A stretch of DNA of 8,799 bases, from contig NYXJ01000026.1 of assembly GCA_002685315.1 (NCBI GenBank), forward strand, positions 4,878-13,676, written 5' to 3'. Position 1 is the first letter of the stretch. The number at the start of each line of letters is the position of its first letter. Origin of the DNA: Methanobacteriota archaeon. GTDB taxonomy: Archaea; Thermoplasmatota; Poseidoniia; Poseidoniales; Thalassarchaeaceae. Below, one piece after another: positions 1-5,831 of the stretch. A program made the position numbers and the translations under genes. A model generated the notes under the pieces. It was given only the letters and a program-made list of their open reading frames with translations, ran no database searches and was not told the origin of the DNA.

Positions 1-26
1 TCCGAAGTCATTAATCATCCGTTGTG

Positions 27-34
27 CTTATACA
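27..34 (+). promoter_or_regulatory. Putative TATA box for the rpoE1 operon
   Basis: CTTATACA resembles the archaeal TATA element. Its centre lies about 26 bp before position 56-57, which is the first base of the closing stem of the folded leader. This spacing matches the usual archaeal TATA-to-start distance and would give a leader of about 98 nt ahead of rpoE1. I see no clear BRE. The assignment rests on motif and spacing only. Confidence 0.45.
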
Positions 35-55
35 GGAGTGGTAAGTCGGCGGTTC

Positions 56-149
56 AACGGACTTCTCCTCTGGAGGCTTTGCCGATGAGGGACGGGGGGT
101 CTTCTGCCTTCCTCCGACAAACCTCGGAGCAGTCCGTTAAATGGAGGAA
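56..149 (+). promoter_or_regulatory. GC-rich structured 5' leader of rpoE1, or a small RNA
   Basis: Positions 41-140 are about 59% GC, while the neighbouring genes are clearly AT-rich. A three-way junction can be drawn by eye. P1 pairs 56-63 with 131-138 (8 perfect pairs). P2 pairs 72-77 with 106-111 (one G-U), with a further small hairpin at 89-103. P3 pairs 112-117 with 124-129 around a CAAACC loop. Bases 109-115 (TTCCTCC) are the exact complement of the Shine-Dalgarno region 143-149 (GGAGGAA), so P2/P3 and SD pairing exclude each other, as in a translational switch. I do not recognise the fold as TPP, fluoride, guanidine, SRP RNA or RNase P RNA. An independent small RNA is the main alternative; an ACA at 117-119 makes H/ACA conceivable, but no convincing kink-turn is seen. 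Confidence 0.45.
143..149 (+). promoter_or_regulatory. Shine-Dalgarno of rpoE1
   Basis: GGAGGAA lies 5 nt before the ATG at 155. It is a strong ribosome binding site and fixes the rpoE1 start. It is also the target of the complementary stretch 109-115 within the leader. Confidence 0.75.
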
Positions 150-154
150 AAAAG

Positions 155-703
155 ATGTACAGCATAGTCACACGCGAAGATACAATAAGAATACCTGCAG
201 AGTATATCCGTGCAGGACGTAACTTAGTCGACCATATTGATGAATTAGCAAATGATGCATTTGAGGGGCGTTTTGATCCCGATGAAAATTATACGGTTTT
301 AACATTCGATCATGAGCCCTTAGGTCGTGGAAAAATTATTCACGGAGATGGAGCAATTTATCAACGTGTAAAGTTCAAAGCGTTACTCTTCAACATGGAA
401 AATAATGAAGTTGTAGATGGTTATGCCTCTGAGATTTCAGAATATGGAGCGTTCGTAAGAATAGGGCCAATGGAGGCATTATTGCATAAATCTCAAATTC
501 TTGACGAACCTATTAATGTGAACTTGGGAGTAAAAAGAATTGAGGGTTCTTCCAGTGGCAAATACTTAGAAGAGGGCTCTTATATCCGTTCTCGCGTAGT
601 TTCTAAAGCAATCAATCAGAATGACCCACGAGCAAGTAAAATTGGATTAAACTGTAAAATGGATGGGCTTGGAGCATATTCTTGGATTCAGGAGCAGGAT
701 TAA
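155..703 (+). CDS. rpoE1: DNA-directed RNA polymerase subunit Rpo7 (RpoE1/E')
   Basis: This is the archaeal counterpart of eukaryotic Rpb7. With Rpo4 it forms the stalk of RNA polymerase, which helps open promoters and binds the emerging transcript. The 182 residues match the family's usual size. The N-terminal part (about 1-80) is the RNAP-docking domain, and an S1/OB RNA-binding domain starts near residue 84, seen as VVDGYASEISEYGAFVRIGP at 86-105 followed by ALLHKSQI. The ATG is set by a strong GGAGGAA site 5 nt upstream. It is the first gene of a plus-strand cluster with spt4, rps24e and rps27ae, an order common in archaea. spt4 starts one base after its stop, so the two are probably translationally coupled. 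The structured leader upstream suggests post-transcriptional control. Family assignment is secure from sequence and context. Confidence 0.95.
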   Translation: MYSIVTREDTIRIPAEYIRAGRNLVDHIDELANDAFEGRFDPDENYTVLTFDHEPLGRGKIIHGDGAIYQRVKFKALLFNMENNEVVDGYASEISEYGAFVRIGPMEALLHKSQILDEPINVNLGVKRIEGSSSGKYLEEGSYIRSRVVSKAINQNDPRASKIGLNCKMDGLGAYSWIQEQD

Positions 704-704
704 A

Positions 705-923
705 ATGGCTAAGCAACCATTTGCTTGCGGGGAATGTAATCGTATTCTCCCAGAACCAGAAAATAAAAAAGATCCCGTTAATTGTAAATGGTGCCCTAAT
801 GCTCCAGTAACTACTGATTGGCAAGGTTATGTAATTATTCTTAACCCTAATAGATCTGAAGTCGCCAAAAGGCTGAATATTGAGGATCCAGGGGCTTATG
901 CTCTGAAGGTAAATATTAGATAA
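705..923 (+). CDS. spt4: Transcription elongation factor Spt4 (RpoE2/E'')
   Basis: This small zinc-ribbon protein pairs with Spt5 (NusG homologue) on the RNA polymerase clamp to promote processive elongation. The 72-residue product has four zinc ligands in two pairs, CGEC (C8, C11) and CKWC (C27, C30). They are followed by the family's TTDWQGYVIILNP stretch (36-48) and SEVAKRL, which forms the Spt5 interface. I chose the ATG at 705 rather than an in-frame ATG at 663. The 663 start would overlap rpoE1 by 41 nt and add 14 residues unlike the family, whereas 705 sits one base after the rpoE1 stop with GGAG about 10 nt upstream. The gene lies between rpoE1 and rps24e, its usual archaeal place. 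Confidence 0.93.
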   Translation: MAKQPFACGECNRILPEPENKKDPVNCKWCPNAPVTTDWQGYVIILNPNRSEVAKRLNIEDPGAYALKVNIR

Positions 924-935
924 GGAGGAAAAAAT

Positions 936-1241
936 ATGCAAATAATTGAAAGAAAAGAAAACCCACTACTTGGTCGAGTTGAACTAACCTTTGAATGGAA
1001 TCATGAGAATCTCCCTACACCTACGCTTTCGGAAATGATTACCGCCGCCGCAAAAGCAGAACCAGGTTCGAAAAAAGAACTAGTTTTTGTAAAGAACGTA
1101 AATACTAGGTATGGAAGGCCATTAACTACTGGAACTGCATTGGTTTACGATTCTGAAGAAACGGCTTCACTAGAACCAAAATTCATTGTTGAAAGGCATG
1201 AGAAAGCACGTCCACAAAAAGATACAGGAGGAGATGAATAA
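936..1241 (+). CDS. rps24e: Small ribosomal subunit protein eS24
   Basis: This protein of the archaeal/eukaryotic 30S/40S subunit is a compact alpha-beta RNA-binding fold. The 101 residues match archaeal family length. The start [19 protein letters not shown] is typical, with the N-terminal strand and the invariant N-P-L-L-x-R. The central segment [20 protein letters not shown] (about 46-65) carries the conserved (V/I)-x-x-(F/L)-x-T-x-(F/Y)-G core. The C-terminal tail is charged. AGGAGG lies 7 nt before the ATG. It follows spt4 by 12 nt, and its TAA shares one base with the ATG of rps27ae (TAATG). This arrangement predicts coupled translation and equal output of the two ribosomal proteins. 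Confidence 0.95.
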   Translation: MQIIERKENPLLGRVELTFEWNHENLPTPTLSEMITAAAKAEPGSKKELVFVKNVNTRYGRPLTTGTALVYDSEETASLEPKFIVERHEKARPQKDTGGDE

Positions 1242-1420
1242 TGGCGGAAGGACCTAATCCACAATCTAAGTGGTCAAAATATAAGATAGATGGTGATAAA
1301 TTAGTTCGTGCGGAATTCTGTCCCGAACCTGGATGTGGTCCTGGTGTATTCTTGGCCATTCATAAAGATCGAAAATCTTGTGGTAAATGCGGCTATAATT
1401 CAAACGATGAAGAAGAATAA
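1241..1420 (+). CDS. rps27ae: Small ribosomal subunit protein eS31 (S27ae)
   Basis: The 59-residue gene starts with ATG at 1241, inside the TAA of rps24e, and ends with TAA at 1418-1420. It is the archaeal form of eS31, without the ubiquitin fusion seen in eukaryotes. It begins [20 protein letters not shown]. Its zinc ribbon is formed by C27 (EFCPEPGC), C32, C47 and C50 (SCGKCGY), with the family's [14 protein letters not shown] pattern between. An acidic SNDEEE tail closes it. GGAGG lies upstream inside the end of rps24e. It is the last gene of the rpoE1-spt4-rps24e-rps27ae cluster, and its position and motifs together make the call secure despite the small size. Confidence 0.94.
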   Translation: MAEGPNPQSKWSKYKIDGDKLVRAEFCPEPGCGPGVFLAIHKDRKSCGKCGYNSNDEEE

Positions 1421-2341
1421 TTAAATTCTTATTTTTTCCCATTTCCCATCATTTGTAAGGACATTGTCTCCAACGATGCCAATGCCAATATTTTCTCTTA
1501 ATTCCATAATAATAGATCCGTCTTTACTTAGCTTTCCATCATGTCTCCAACCAGTCCAAACCCAATCTCCTTGAATGCTTTTAACATCATATATTGGGCC
1601 TAAAACTTTGTATATTTTTGGGGAGTCAGTTAATTTAGATAATGTTGCAAAATATTTTCCATTCAATTTAATGAACCATCCTTTCTCTTTGTCGTATTGG
1701 AAACCAGTAACAACCTCTGGTAATTTTAATAAGCCCTTTTTGACAATATTCCCACTTCCATCTATTACTGCGAACCCCCCTGCCTTTGAGAATAATATTG
1801 TTCCTTCTTCAGTGTTAAGGAATCCAATTATTTCATCTAATGATTTTATTTTTGATATTTGTTTCCATTCAGGAATCTCAGCTCTCCAAATTTCTTTTGA
1901 TTCATCATTTATTCTATATATCCCTCTATTTATTGTAGAAAAACAAATTGAATTATCTACATTTGATAATGCGGTAGGTTCAGAATCCAGTATTTGTGAC
2001 CAAATACTAGATGAAGGATGGAGGATTGAATCTAATTTATTACTTCTTAATTCTGCTTTTGTATCGCCATCCATCCAGGTTTCATTTAAATCAAATGCGG
2101 CCATTCTCGCCTGTCTTAAATCTCTTTCAACCCATACTCCAATCCATTTCTCCTTCACTATTGTACTTGATGTAATCAATGCAGGGAATGGTTTGCTAAC
2201 CTCGCCGAGTCGATTGAGCTTGTCATCAACTTTCAGCAATTGTCCGGAGACTCCAGAAATAACATGAATATTCTTTCCAGAGTCAATTTTGATTGGGGCG
2301 AAACCTATCCCCGAATCTTCCATATTGTGTCGTATAATCAT
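1421..2341 (-). CDS. Hypothetical beta-propeller-like protein
   Basis: I do not recognise the family. The 306-residue product is rich in beta-type, glycine/tryptophan-punctuated segments of about 40 residues. Examples are INRGIYRINDESKEIWRAEI, GGFAVIDGSGNIVKKGLLKL and DWVWTGWRHDGKLSKDGSII. This spacing and the 'value-of-state, delta' texture suggest a WD40/PQQ-like propeller, but no blade signature is clean. There is no signal peptide, membrane helix or zinc motif, so it is probably cytosolic. Its stop codon directly abuts the rps27ae stop, with no gap. It diverges from dtdA across 56 bp. ATG at 2341 is the longest start; ATG at 2323 (residue 7, MEDSGIGF) is an equally reasonable one. A TATA-like TTTAATTTT (minus strand, 2372-2380) would give a short leader. 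A scaffold or sensor role is possible but unsupported. Confidence 0.6.
   Translation of the reverse strand: MIIRHNMEDSGIGFAPIKIDSGKNIHVISGVSGQLLKVDDKLNRLGEVSKPFPALITSSTIVKEKWIGVWVERDLRQARMAAFDLNETWMDGDTKAELRSNKLDSILHPSSSIWSQILDSEPTALSNVDNSICFSTINRGIYRINDESKEIWRAEIPEWKQISKIKSLDEIIGFLNTEEGTILFSKAGGFAVIDGSGNIVKKGLLKLPEVVTGFQYDKEKGWFIKLNGKYFATLSKLTDSPKIYKVLGPIYDVKSIQGDWVWTGWRHDGKLSKDGSIIMELRENIGIGIVGDNVLTNDGKWEKIRI
1432..1437 (+). terminator. Oligo-T terminator of the rpoE1-rps27ae operon
   Basis: A run of six T on the plus strand lies 12 nt after the rps27ae stop. Oligo-T tracts are the usual intrinsic terminators of archaeal RNA polymerase. The run falls inside the last codons of the convergent minus-strand gene, where it is read as lysine codons, so it must serve both as a terminator and as coding DNA. 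Confidence 0.5.
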
Positions 2342-2349
2342 CAGTGTTT

Positions 2350-2389
2350 CAAGGTGTGGTTCAGAGGATTGAAAATTAAATCCACCTTG
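2350..2389. promoter_or_regulatory. Divergent promoter region with a 7-bp inverted repeat
   Basis: This lies in the 56-bp gap between the starts of the propeller-like gene and dtdA. CAAGGTG (2350-2356) is repeated in inverted form as CACCTTG (2383-2389), 26 bp apart. Between the arms sits the AT-rich box GATTGAAAATTAA (2367-2379), which can serve as a TATA element in either direction. For dtdA the box starts 31 nt before the ATG, implying an almost leaderless transcript. The repeat could be an operator for a dimeric regulator, or chance. Confidence 0.4.
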
Positions 2390-2397
2390 GGTGAGTC

Positions 2398-3336
2398 ATG
2401 GGAGTACTTCTTGTGGCTTCTAAATCAGATACTGCATCGATGACACTATATGCTGCAATGATGCGTTTAGATGGTTGGAGTAAGCCATTTTCAATTACTT
2501 CAGGAGATTACTACATTCATGAATGTGGTAGCGTGTATCTATTAGTTATAGATCAAATTCATATTAGGGCAAATCATATAGATTTGCTATTCAAAAAACA
2601 AACAGGTCTTTCTGTTTATGATATTCTTATTTTGTCTAGGCATGTTTCGCGTTCTAATACTCCAGCGATGACTTTGCATGCTATTGGTATCCCGGGAATA
2701 TTACCCTATGGGGAAGAGGGTATTTCTGGAGGGGAAAATGGATTATTAGTGCCTCCAAGTAAATATTTCGCATCATTATTTAGGAGAATGAACACTTTGG
2801 CTAGAAAGAAAAAGTTAGATACTGATTTTGATTTAACTCTAGAAACCACTCATCACGGACCGATATTAACAACACCTACATTGTATATCGAGATTGGCTC
2901 AACAGAAGATGAATGGGGTCGAGAAGATGTTGCGGATTGCTGGGCAGAAGTGATATCTGATGTTTTAGTAATGTTTGGAAGCAAATCAGCATATTTTAAC
3001 TCCGATTTAGATGTAATGATTGGATTTGGAGGAGGCCATTATGCTCCTAGGCATAAAGCAGTAATTTTGAACTCAGATATTAATGTGGGGCATATTATAG
3101 CAAACTATTCCTTGATATTCGAGCAAAACAATGAATCTGAGATCCCTTCTGGTCCATGGTCTGAATGCATCCAGAGTGCTGTTGATTCTACAAGAATTTC
3201 TTTCCCTCAAAGTAAAATTTTTGCTCATCTGGATAGGAAATCATTCAAGGGATGGCAACGCTCGGCAATTATCCAAAAATTAGATGATTTAGGTGTTGAA
3301 GTAAGGCGTGCTAAGCAAATCTCTCAAAGAGAATAA
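2398..3336 (+). CDS. dtdA: D-aminoacyl-tRNA deacylase, archaeal/plant type (DTD2)
   Basis: This enzyme hydrolyses D-amino acids mischarged on tRNA (D-Tyr, D-Asp and others), releasing free D-amino acid and usable tRNA. It is unrelated to bacterial DTD. The 312 residues include the family's signature blocks in order. These are LSRHVSRSNTPAMTLH (79-94), ETTHHGP (149-155), the acidic EIGSTEDEW (165-173) and GFGGGHYAPRH (209-219), followed by NVGHI (229-233). The His-rich blocks form the metal-associated active site. About 30 C-terminal residues after SFKGW complete the usual fold. The start ATG at 2398 lacks a Shine-Dalgarno but lies 31 nt after the start of a TATA-like box, consistent with leaderless translation. 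The proline dehydrogenase follows within 30 nt, so the two probably share a transcript. All key residues appear intact. Confidence 0.94.
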   Translation: MGVLLVASKSDTASMTLYAAMMRLDGWSKPFSITSGDYYIHECGSVYLLVIDQIHIRANHIDLLFKKQTGLSVYDILILSRHVSRSNTPAMTLHAIGIPGILPYGEEGISGGENGLLVPPSKYFASLFRRMNTLARKKKLDTDFDLTLETTHHGPILTTPTLYIEIGSTEDEWGREDVADCWAEVISDVLVMFGSKSAYFNSDLDVMIGFGGGHYAPRHKAVILNSDINVGHIIANYSLIFEQNNESEIPSGPWSECIQSAVDSTRISFPQSKIFAHLDRKSFKGWQRSAIIQKLDDLGVEVRRAKQISQRE

Positions 3337-3364
3337 TCAAATCTTTCATTGTCTTCGACCGTAT

Positions 3365-4336
3365 ATGGGAGCGATAGGGAAAATCATTGTTGGCTTGATG
3401 CCAATCGCTCCTAAATTTTTAGTCAAGCGTATAGCAGGTCGTTATGTTGCAGGTTCGAACCTCGAATCTGCAATAGATTTAATGAAAAATATGTCTAAAG
3501 AGGATGCTTGTTTTACAATTGATGTTTTAGGAGAGGAAATCAGTGATATTGGAGAAGCAAGATACTTTGTAGATGAATATTCCAGAGTTTTAGAGTTGAT
3601 TGTGTCCAATCAAATCAATGCAAATATTTCTTTGAAGCCCACTGCTTTGGGATTACTGATAGACAAAGAGGTTGCATTATCAAATATTGAAGAGATTATG
3701 AAGAAGGCGGCTCTAAATGACATTTTTGTCCGATTGGATATGGAGGATCATAGAGTCACACAAGAAACTATTGATGTTGTATTAGAAATGCAAAAGAAGG
3801 GTTTTGAAAATATCGGGACTGTCTTACAAGGCAGACTTTTCAGGACCAAAGAAGATATCGCTGAGGTTTCTAATAAGTTAGGTTCTCTTGCAGACTTTAG
3901 AATTTGTAAAGGTATTTATCTGGAATCCGGAGATATTTCTTATACTAAATATCAGGAAATAGTGGATTCAACAAATGAATGCATAGATTTAATGTTAGAA
4001 ATGGGTTGCTACACTGCCATTGCCTCACATGACATTCCCATAATTAATCATAGTTTAGAAAAACTAAGCGACATGAATATGACCGTTGATACTGATTCAA
4101 GAGATAATTCTGCGGGTAGTAGAACAGGCAAGGGACCCGGCTATGAATTCCAATTTCTTCTAGGCGTACGAGGTAACCTTAGGAGAAAATTAGCTTCCGA
4201 GGGTCACTTGACTAGAGTTTATGTCCCATACGGTACTAAATGGTATGAGTATGGGGTTAGGAGGATACGAGAAAATCCAGATATTGCTTGGCATGTTACT
4301 AAAACGATAATCATGCCTTGGACTAATAGAAGATAG
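3365..4336 (+). CDS. Proline dehydrogenase (monofunctional, FAD-dependent)
   Basis: It oxidises L-proline to pyrroline-5-carboxylate on FAD, passing electrons to the respiratory quinone pool. The family motifs are complete (residues from ATG 3365): SLKPTALG (K91), VRLDMED (122-128), GTVLQGRLFRT, FRICKGIY (R179), ASHD (220-223), YEFQFLLGVR (260-269), RVYVPYG (284-290), WYEYGVRRIRENP with R299/R300. It is a short stand-alone enzyme of 323 residues, as in Thermus, not a PutA fusion. A possible GTG at 3308 would overlap dtdA by 29 nt. The ATG at 3365 aligns better with the Thermus N-terminus (the ...YVAG stretch falls at similar depth), so I prefer it, although no strong Shine-Dalgarno is seen. 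About 15 extra residues (DTDSRDNSAGSRTGKG region) precede the EFQF motif. No pyrroline-5-carboxylate dehydrogenase is nearby. Confidence 0.92.
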   Translation: MGAIGKIIVGLMPIAPKFLVKRIAGRYVAGSNLESAIDLMKNMSKEDACFTIDVLGEEISDIGEARYFVDEYSRVLELIVSNQINANISLKPTALGLLIDKEVALSNIEEIMKKAALNDIFVRLDMEDHRVTQETIDVVLEMQKKGFENIGTVLQGRLFRTKEDIAEVSNKLGSLADFRICKGIYLESGDISYTKYQEIVDSTNECIDLMLEMGCYTAIASHDIPIINHSLEKLSDMNMTVDTDSRDNSAGSRTGKGPGYEFQFLLGVRGNLRRKLASEGHLTRVYVPYGTKWYEYGVRRIRENPDIAWHVTKTIIMPWTNRR

Positions 4337-4352
4337 ATCAAATTTTACCATT

Positions 4353-4961
4353 TTAATTATGATCATCTGGAACATGTAAGTAGATTCTTCTAATCTCACT
4401 GGCGATTCTCTTTCCATTGAGCGTTCTTCCCTTACCTGTGTGGAGAGCTCTGATCCTCCATCTTCTTCCATTCATTTGCATTATAGCGCCACAAGAAAAA
4501 ATTCTGTCAGGTTCACATTCTATGCTGCTTGGTACGCTGATTTCACCTTCAGTCATGGTGATTGGCACTATCGTCCTATCTACTCTCACTGCCCACATTG
4601 CAGATATTTCTCCTGCATTAAGAGATATACATTCTCTAGATGTTGAATCTTCTATTCTTGTAATTCTATAGGTTTGTTCTTGGTGTTGGAAGTAATCCTC
4701 TTTGACAATTTCTTCATCTTCATCTGCTTCAATTAATGACAATTCGCTATCCATTCTATCAGACAATGTAGTTTTGATAAATACTGATTTCGGTGGCCTT
4801 AACTGTAAATTATGTACGTTACTACAAATCACACACCTGACTAACAAATCTTCTCCATTTCCCTTAACGTTTCTTCTTAGAATTTCATGTTCAGTCATTT
4901 TTGTACATTCAGGACATACTGCGGCATCAAATACTTCTTCATCGATATCCGTATCTTCCAT
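4353..4961 (-). CDS. Archaeal zinc-finger protein, HVO_0476/COG1326 family
   Basis: This is a conserved archaeal protein of unknown function. The 202 residues open with an acidic stretch (MEDTDIDEEVFD). A zinc ribbon of two CxxC knuckles follows, CPEC (C16, C19) and CVIC (C43, C46). Next comes an RPPKSVFIKTTLSD segment typical of the family, an acidic linker (EADEDEEIVKED) and a beta-rich C-terminal domain with basic patches (RRWRIRALHTGKGR). The layout suggests nucleic-acid or protein binding, but no activity is established. It converges on the proline dehydrogenase with a 16-bp gap and diverges from the methyltransferase-like gene. A TATA-like CAATAAAG (minus strand, about 4981-4988) lies about 24 nt before its ATG, so it may also be leaderless. 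I recognise the family from the Cys spacing and following motif. Confidence 0.8.
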   Translation of the reverse strand: MEDTDIDEEVFDAAVCPECTKMTEHEILRRNVKGNGEDLLVRCVICSNVHNLQLRPPKSVFIKTTLSDRMDSELSLIEADEDEEIVKEDYFQHQEQTYRITRIEDSTSRECISLNAGEISAMWAVRVDRTIVPITMTEGEISVPSSIECEPDRIFSCGAIMQMNGRRWRIRALHTGKGRTLNGKRIASEIRRIYLHVPDDHN

Positions 4962-4979
4962 GTCTCTTCGAAATGACTT

Positions 4980-5037
4980 CCTTTATTGAAGCCATCCTTG
5001 CATGGGATGATTGAAATTAGAGTTAATATAGCCCATG
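4980..5037. promoter_or_regulatory. Divergent promoter region between the COG1326 and methyltransferase-like genes
   Basis: On the minus strand CAATAAAG (about 4981-4988) fits a TATA box for the COG1326 gene. On the plus strand GATTGAAATTAG (5009-5020) nearly copies the dtdA box GATTGAAAATTA and likewise begins 31 nt before an ATG (5040). CATGGG (5001-5006) and CCCATG (5032-5037) form a 6-bp inverted repeat around it. TTAATATA (5023-5030) is an alternative TATA that would serve an ATG at 5073. Confidence 0.45.
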
Positions 5038-5039
5038 TC

Positions 5040-5831
5040 ATGAGTGACGGGGGCGGCGTAGGGTTACCTCAAATGTCTGAGCGTGAAATGTTTGAGAAAT
5101 TACTATCTTCTGGCTCTGATTATGGTGAAGGGGAACCTCAGATAGCAGCGAATATTGGTCAACAAATGTTGCATATGAATTTAATTCCTTTAACTCGCGC
5201 TTTCAGAGTCAAAATCAGAGATATTTCATCTAAGATTCCGGCTAGAAATGTAGTTTTAGTGGGCGGAGGAATAGGCCACTTAGCAGCTTGGCTACTTGAT
5301 TTATGGAATGGTGATCCTGCTAATCCTCCTTCTGAACCTAGACCGAGGCCTGATACATTTAGAATAGTTGAACCAGCAGGAAAATTTGGAGTTATAATTG
5401 ATCGTCTTGTCCGCCGTCATTCTTCAGAACAATGGACACAGGTTTTGACTAGATCATGGCAAGAAATAACTGCTGAAACATCATCTTGGTCAGTCGCAAC
5501 AGCAGCATTGCCATCCAGTGCTCAACCTTCCCCTTTGCCTCAGCCAATTGATCTAATAATCATCGATTTACCCGAAAATCAGAGACCTAATGCAACAATT
5601 GCCGCCTTAGAAGTAATTTCGCATGGTGGTTTCATCTTAGTAAAAGAGCCAGAAGTACCTACTGGTGATGTTGGTGTTCCCGAAGATGGAGATGAACCTA
5701 ATGATGCTCAAAGAAAAGTTGAATCTTTTAATCAATGGATGAAAGTGATACGAGAATGCAACGTAAATCATTCAATGGCATTCATAGAATTATCTGGCGG
5801 GACGCTAGCCGTTATACGTCGTTCAACTTGA
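5040..5831 (+). CDS. Class I SAM-dependent methyltransferase-like protein
   Basis: The product (263 residues from ATG 5040) has a Rossmann methyltransferase layout. Motif I reads VVLVGGGIGHLAAWLLD, a glycine-rich SAM loop. An acidic strand end FRIVEP follows about 35 residues later. Next come IDLIIIDLPEN (motif IV position) and the turn-strand SHGGFILVKEPEVP (motif V/VI). It ends with a beta-hairpin typical of O-methyltransferase folds (SMAFIELSGGTLAVIRR). I cannot name its substrate. A proline/serine-rich insert (ALPSSAQPSPLPQPI) precedes motif IV. The longest reading starts with TTG at 4986, and ATG at 5007 and 5073 are also possible. I prefer 5040 because a box shared with dtdA lies at the identical 31-nt distance. 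The last 64 bp overlap the convergent protease gene. Confidence 0.65.
   Translation: MSDGGGVGLPQMSEREMFEKLLSSGSDYGEGEPQIAANIGQQMLHMNLIPLTRAFRVKIRDISSKIPARNVVLVGGGIGHLAAWLLDLWNGDPANPPSEPRPRPDTFRIVEPAGKFGVIIDRLVRRHSSEQWTQVLTRSWQEITAETSSWSVATAALPSSAQPSPLPQPIDLIIIDLPENQRPNATIAALEVISHGGFILVKEPEVPTGDVGVPEDGDEPNDAQRKVESFNQWMKVIRECNVNHSMAFIELSGGTLAVIRRST

Noticed and set aside
106..138. GGAGCAG as a piece of SRP RNA helix 8
   Set aside because: The matching GNAR loop and preceding strand are missing, and the surrounding pairs form a different local fold.
56..138. Known riboswitch (TPP, fluoride, guanidine) or RNase P RNA
   Set aside because: None of the conserved core sequences of these classes that I know can be found in the element.
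22..222. Plus-strand reading frame of 66 codons at the left edge
   Set aside because: It crosses the structured leader and the start of rpoE1 in another frame, has no family resemblance, and would disrupt a secure gene start.
663..704. Longer Spt4 start at ATG 663
   Set aside because: It would overlap rpoE1 by 41 nt and add 14 residues outside the conserved family start; ATG 705 fits operon spacing and family length.
1575..2267. Plus-strand frame of 230 codons opposite the propeller-like gene
   Set aside because: Composition is Ser/Phe/Ile-rich with no domain texture, and it is fully contained in the better minus-strand gene; it is an antisense shadow.
3308..3364. GTG start for the proline dehydrogenase
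   Set aside because: It overlaps dtdA by 29 nt and extends beyond the N-terminus expected from the Thermus enzyme; it remains possible but is less likely than ATG 3365.
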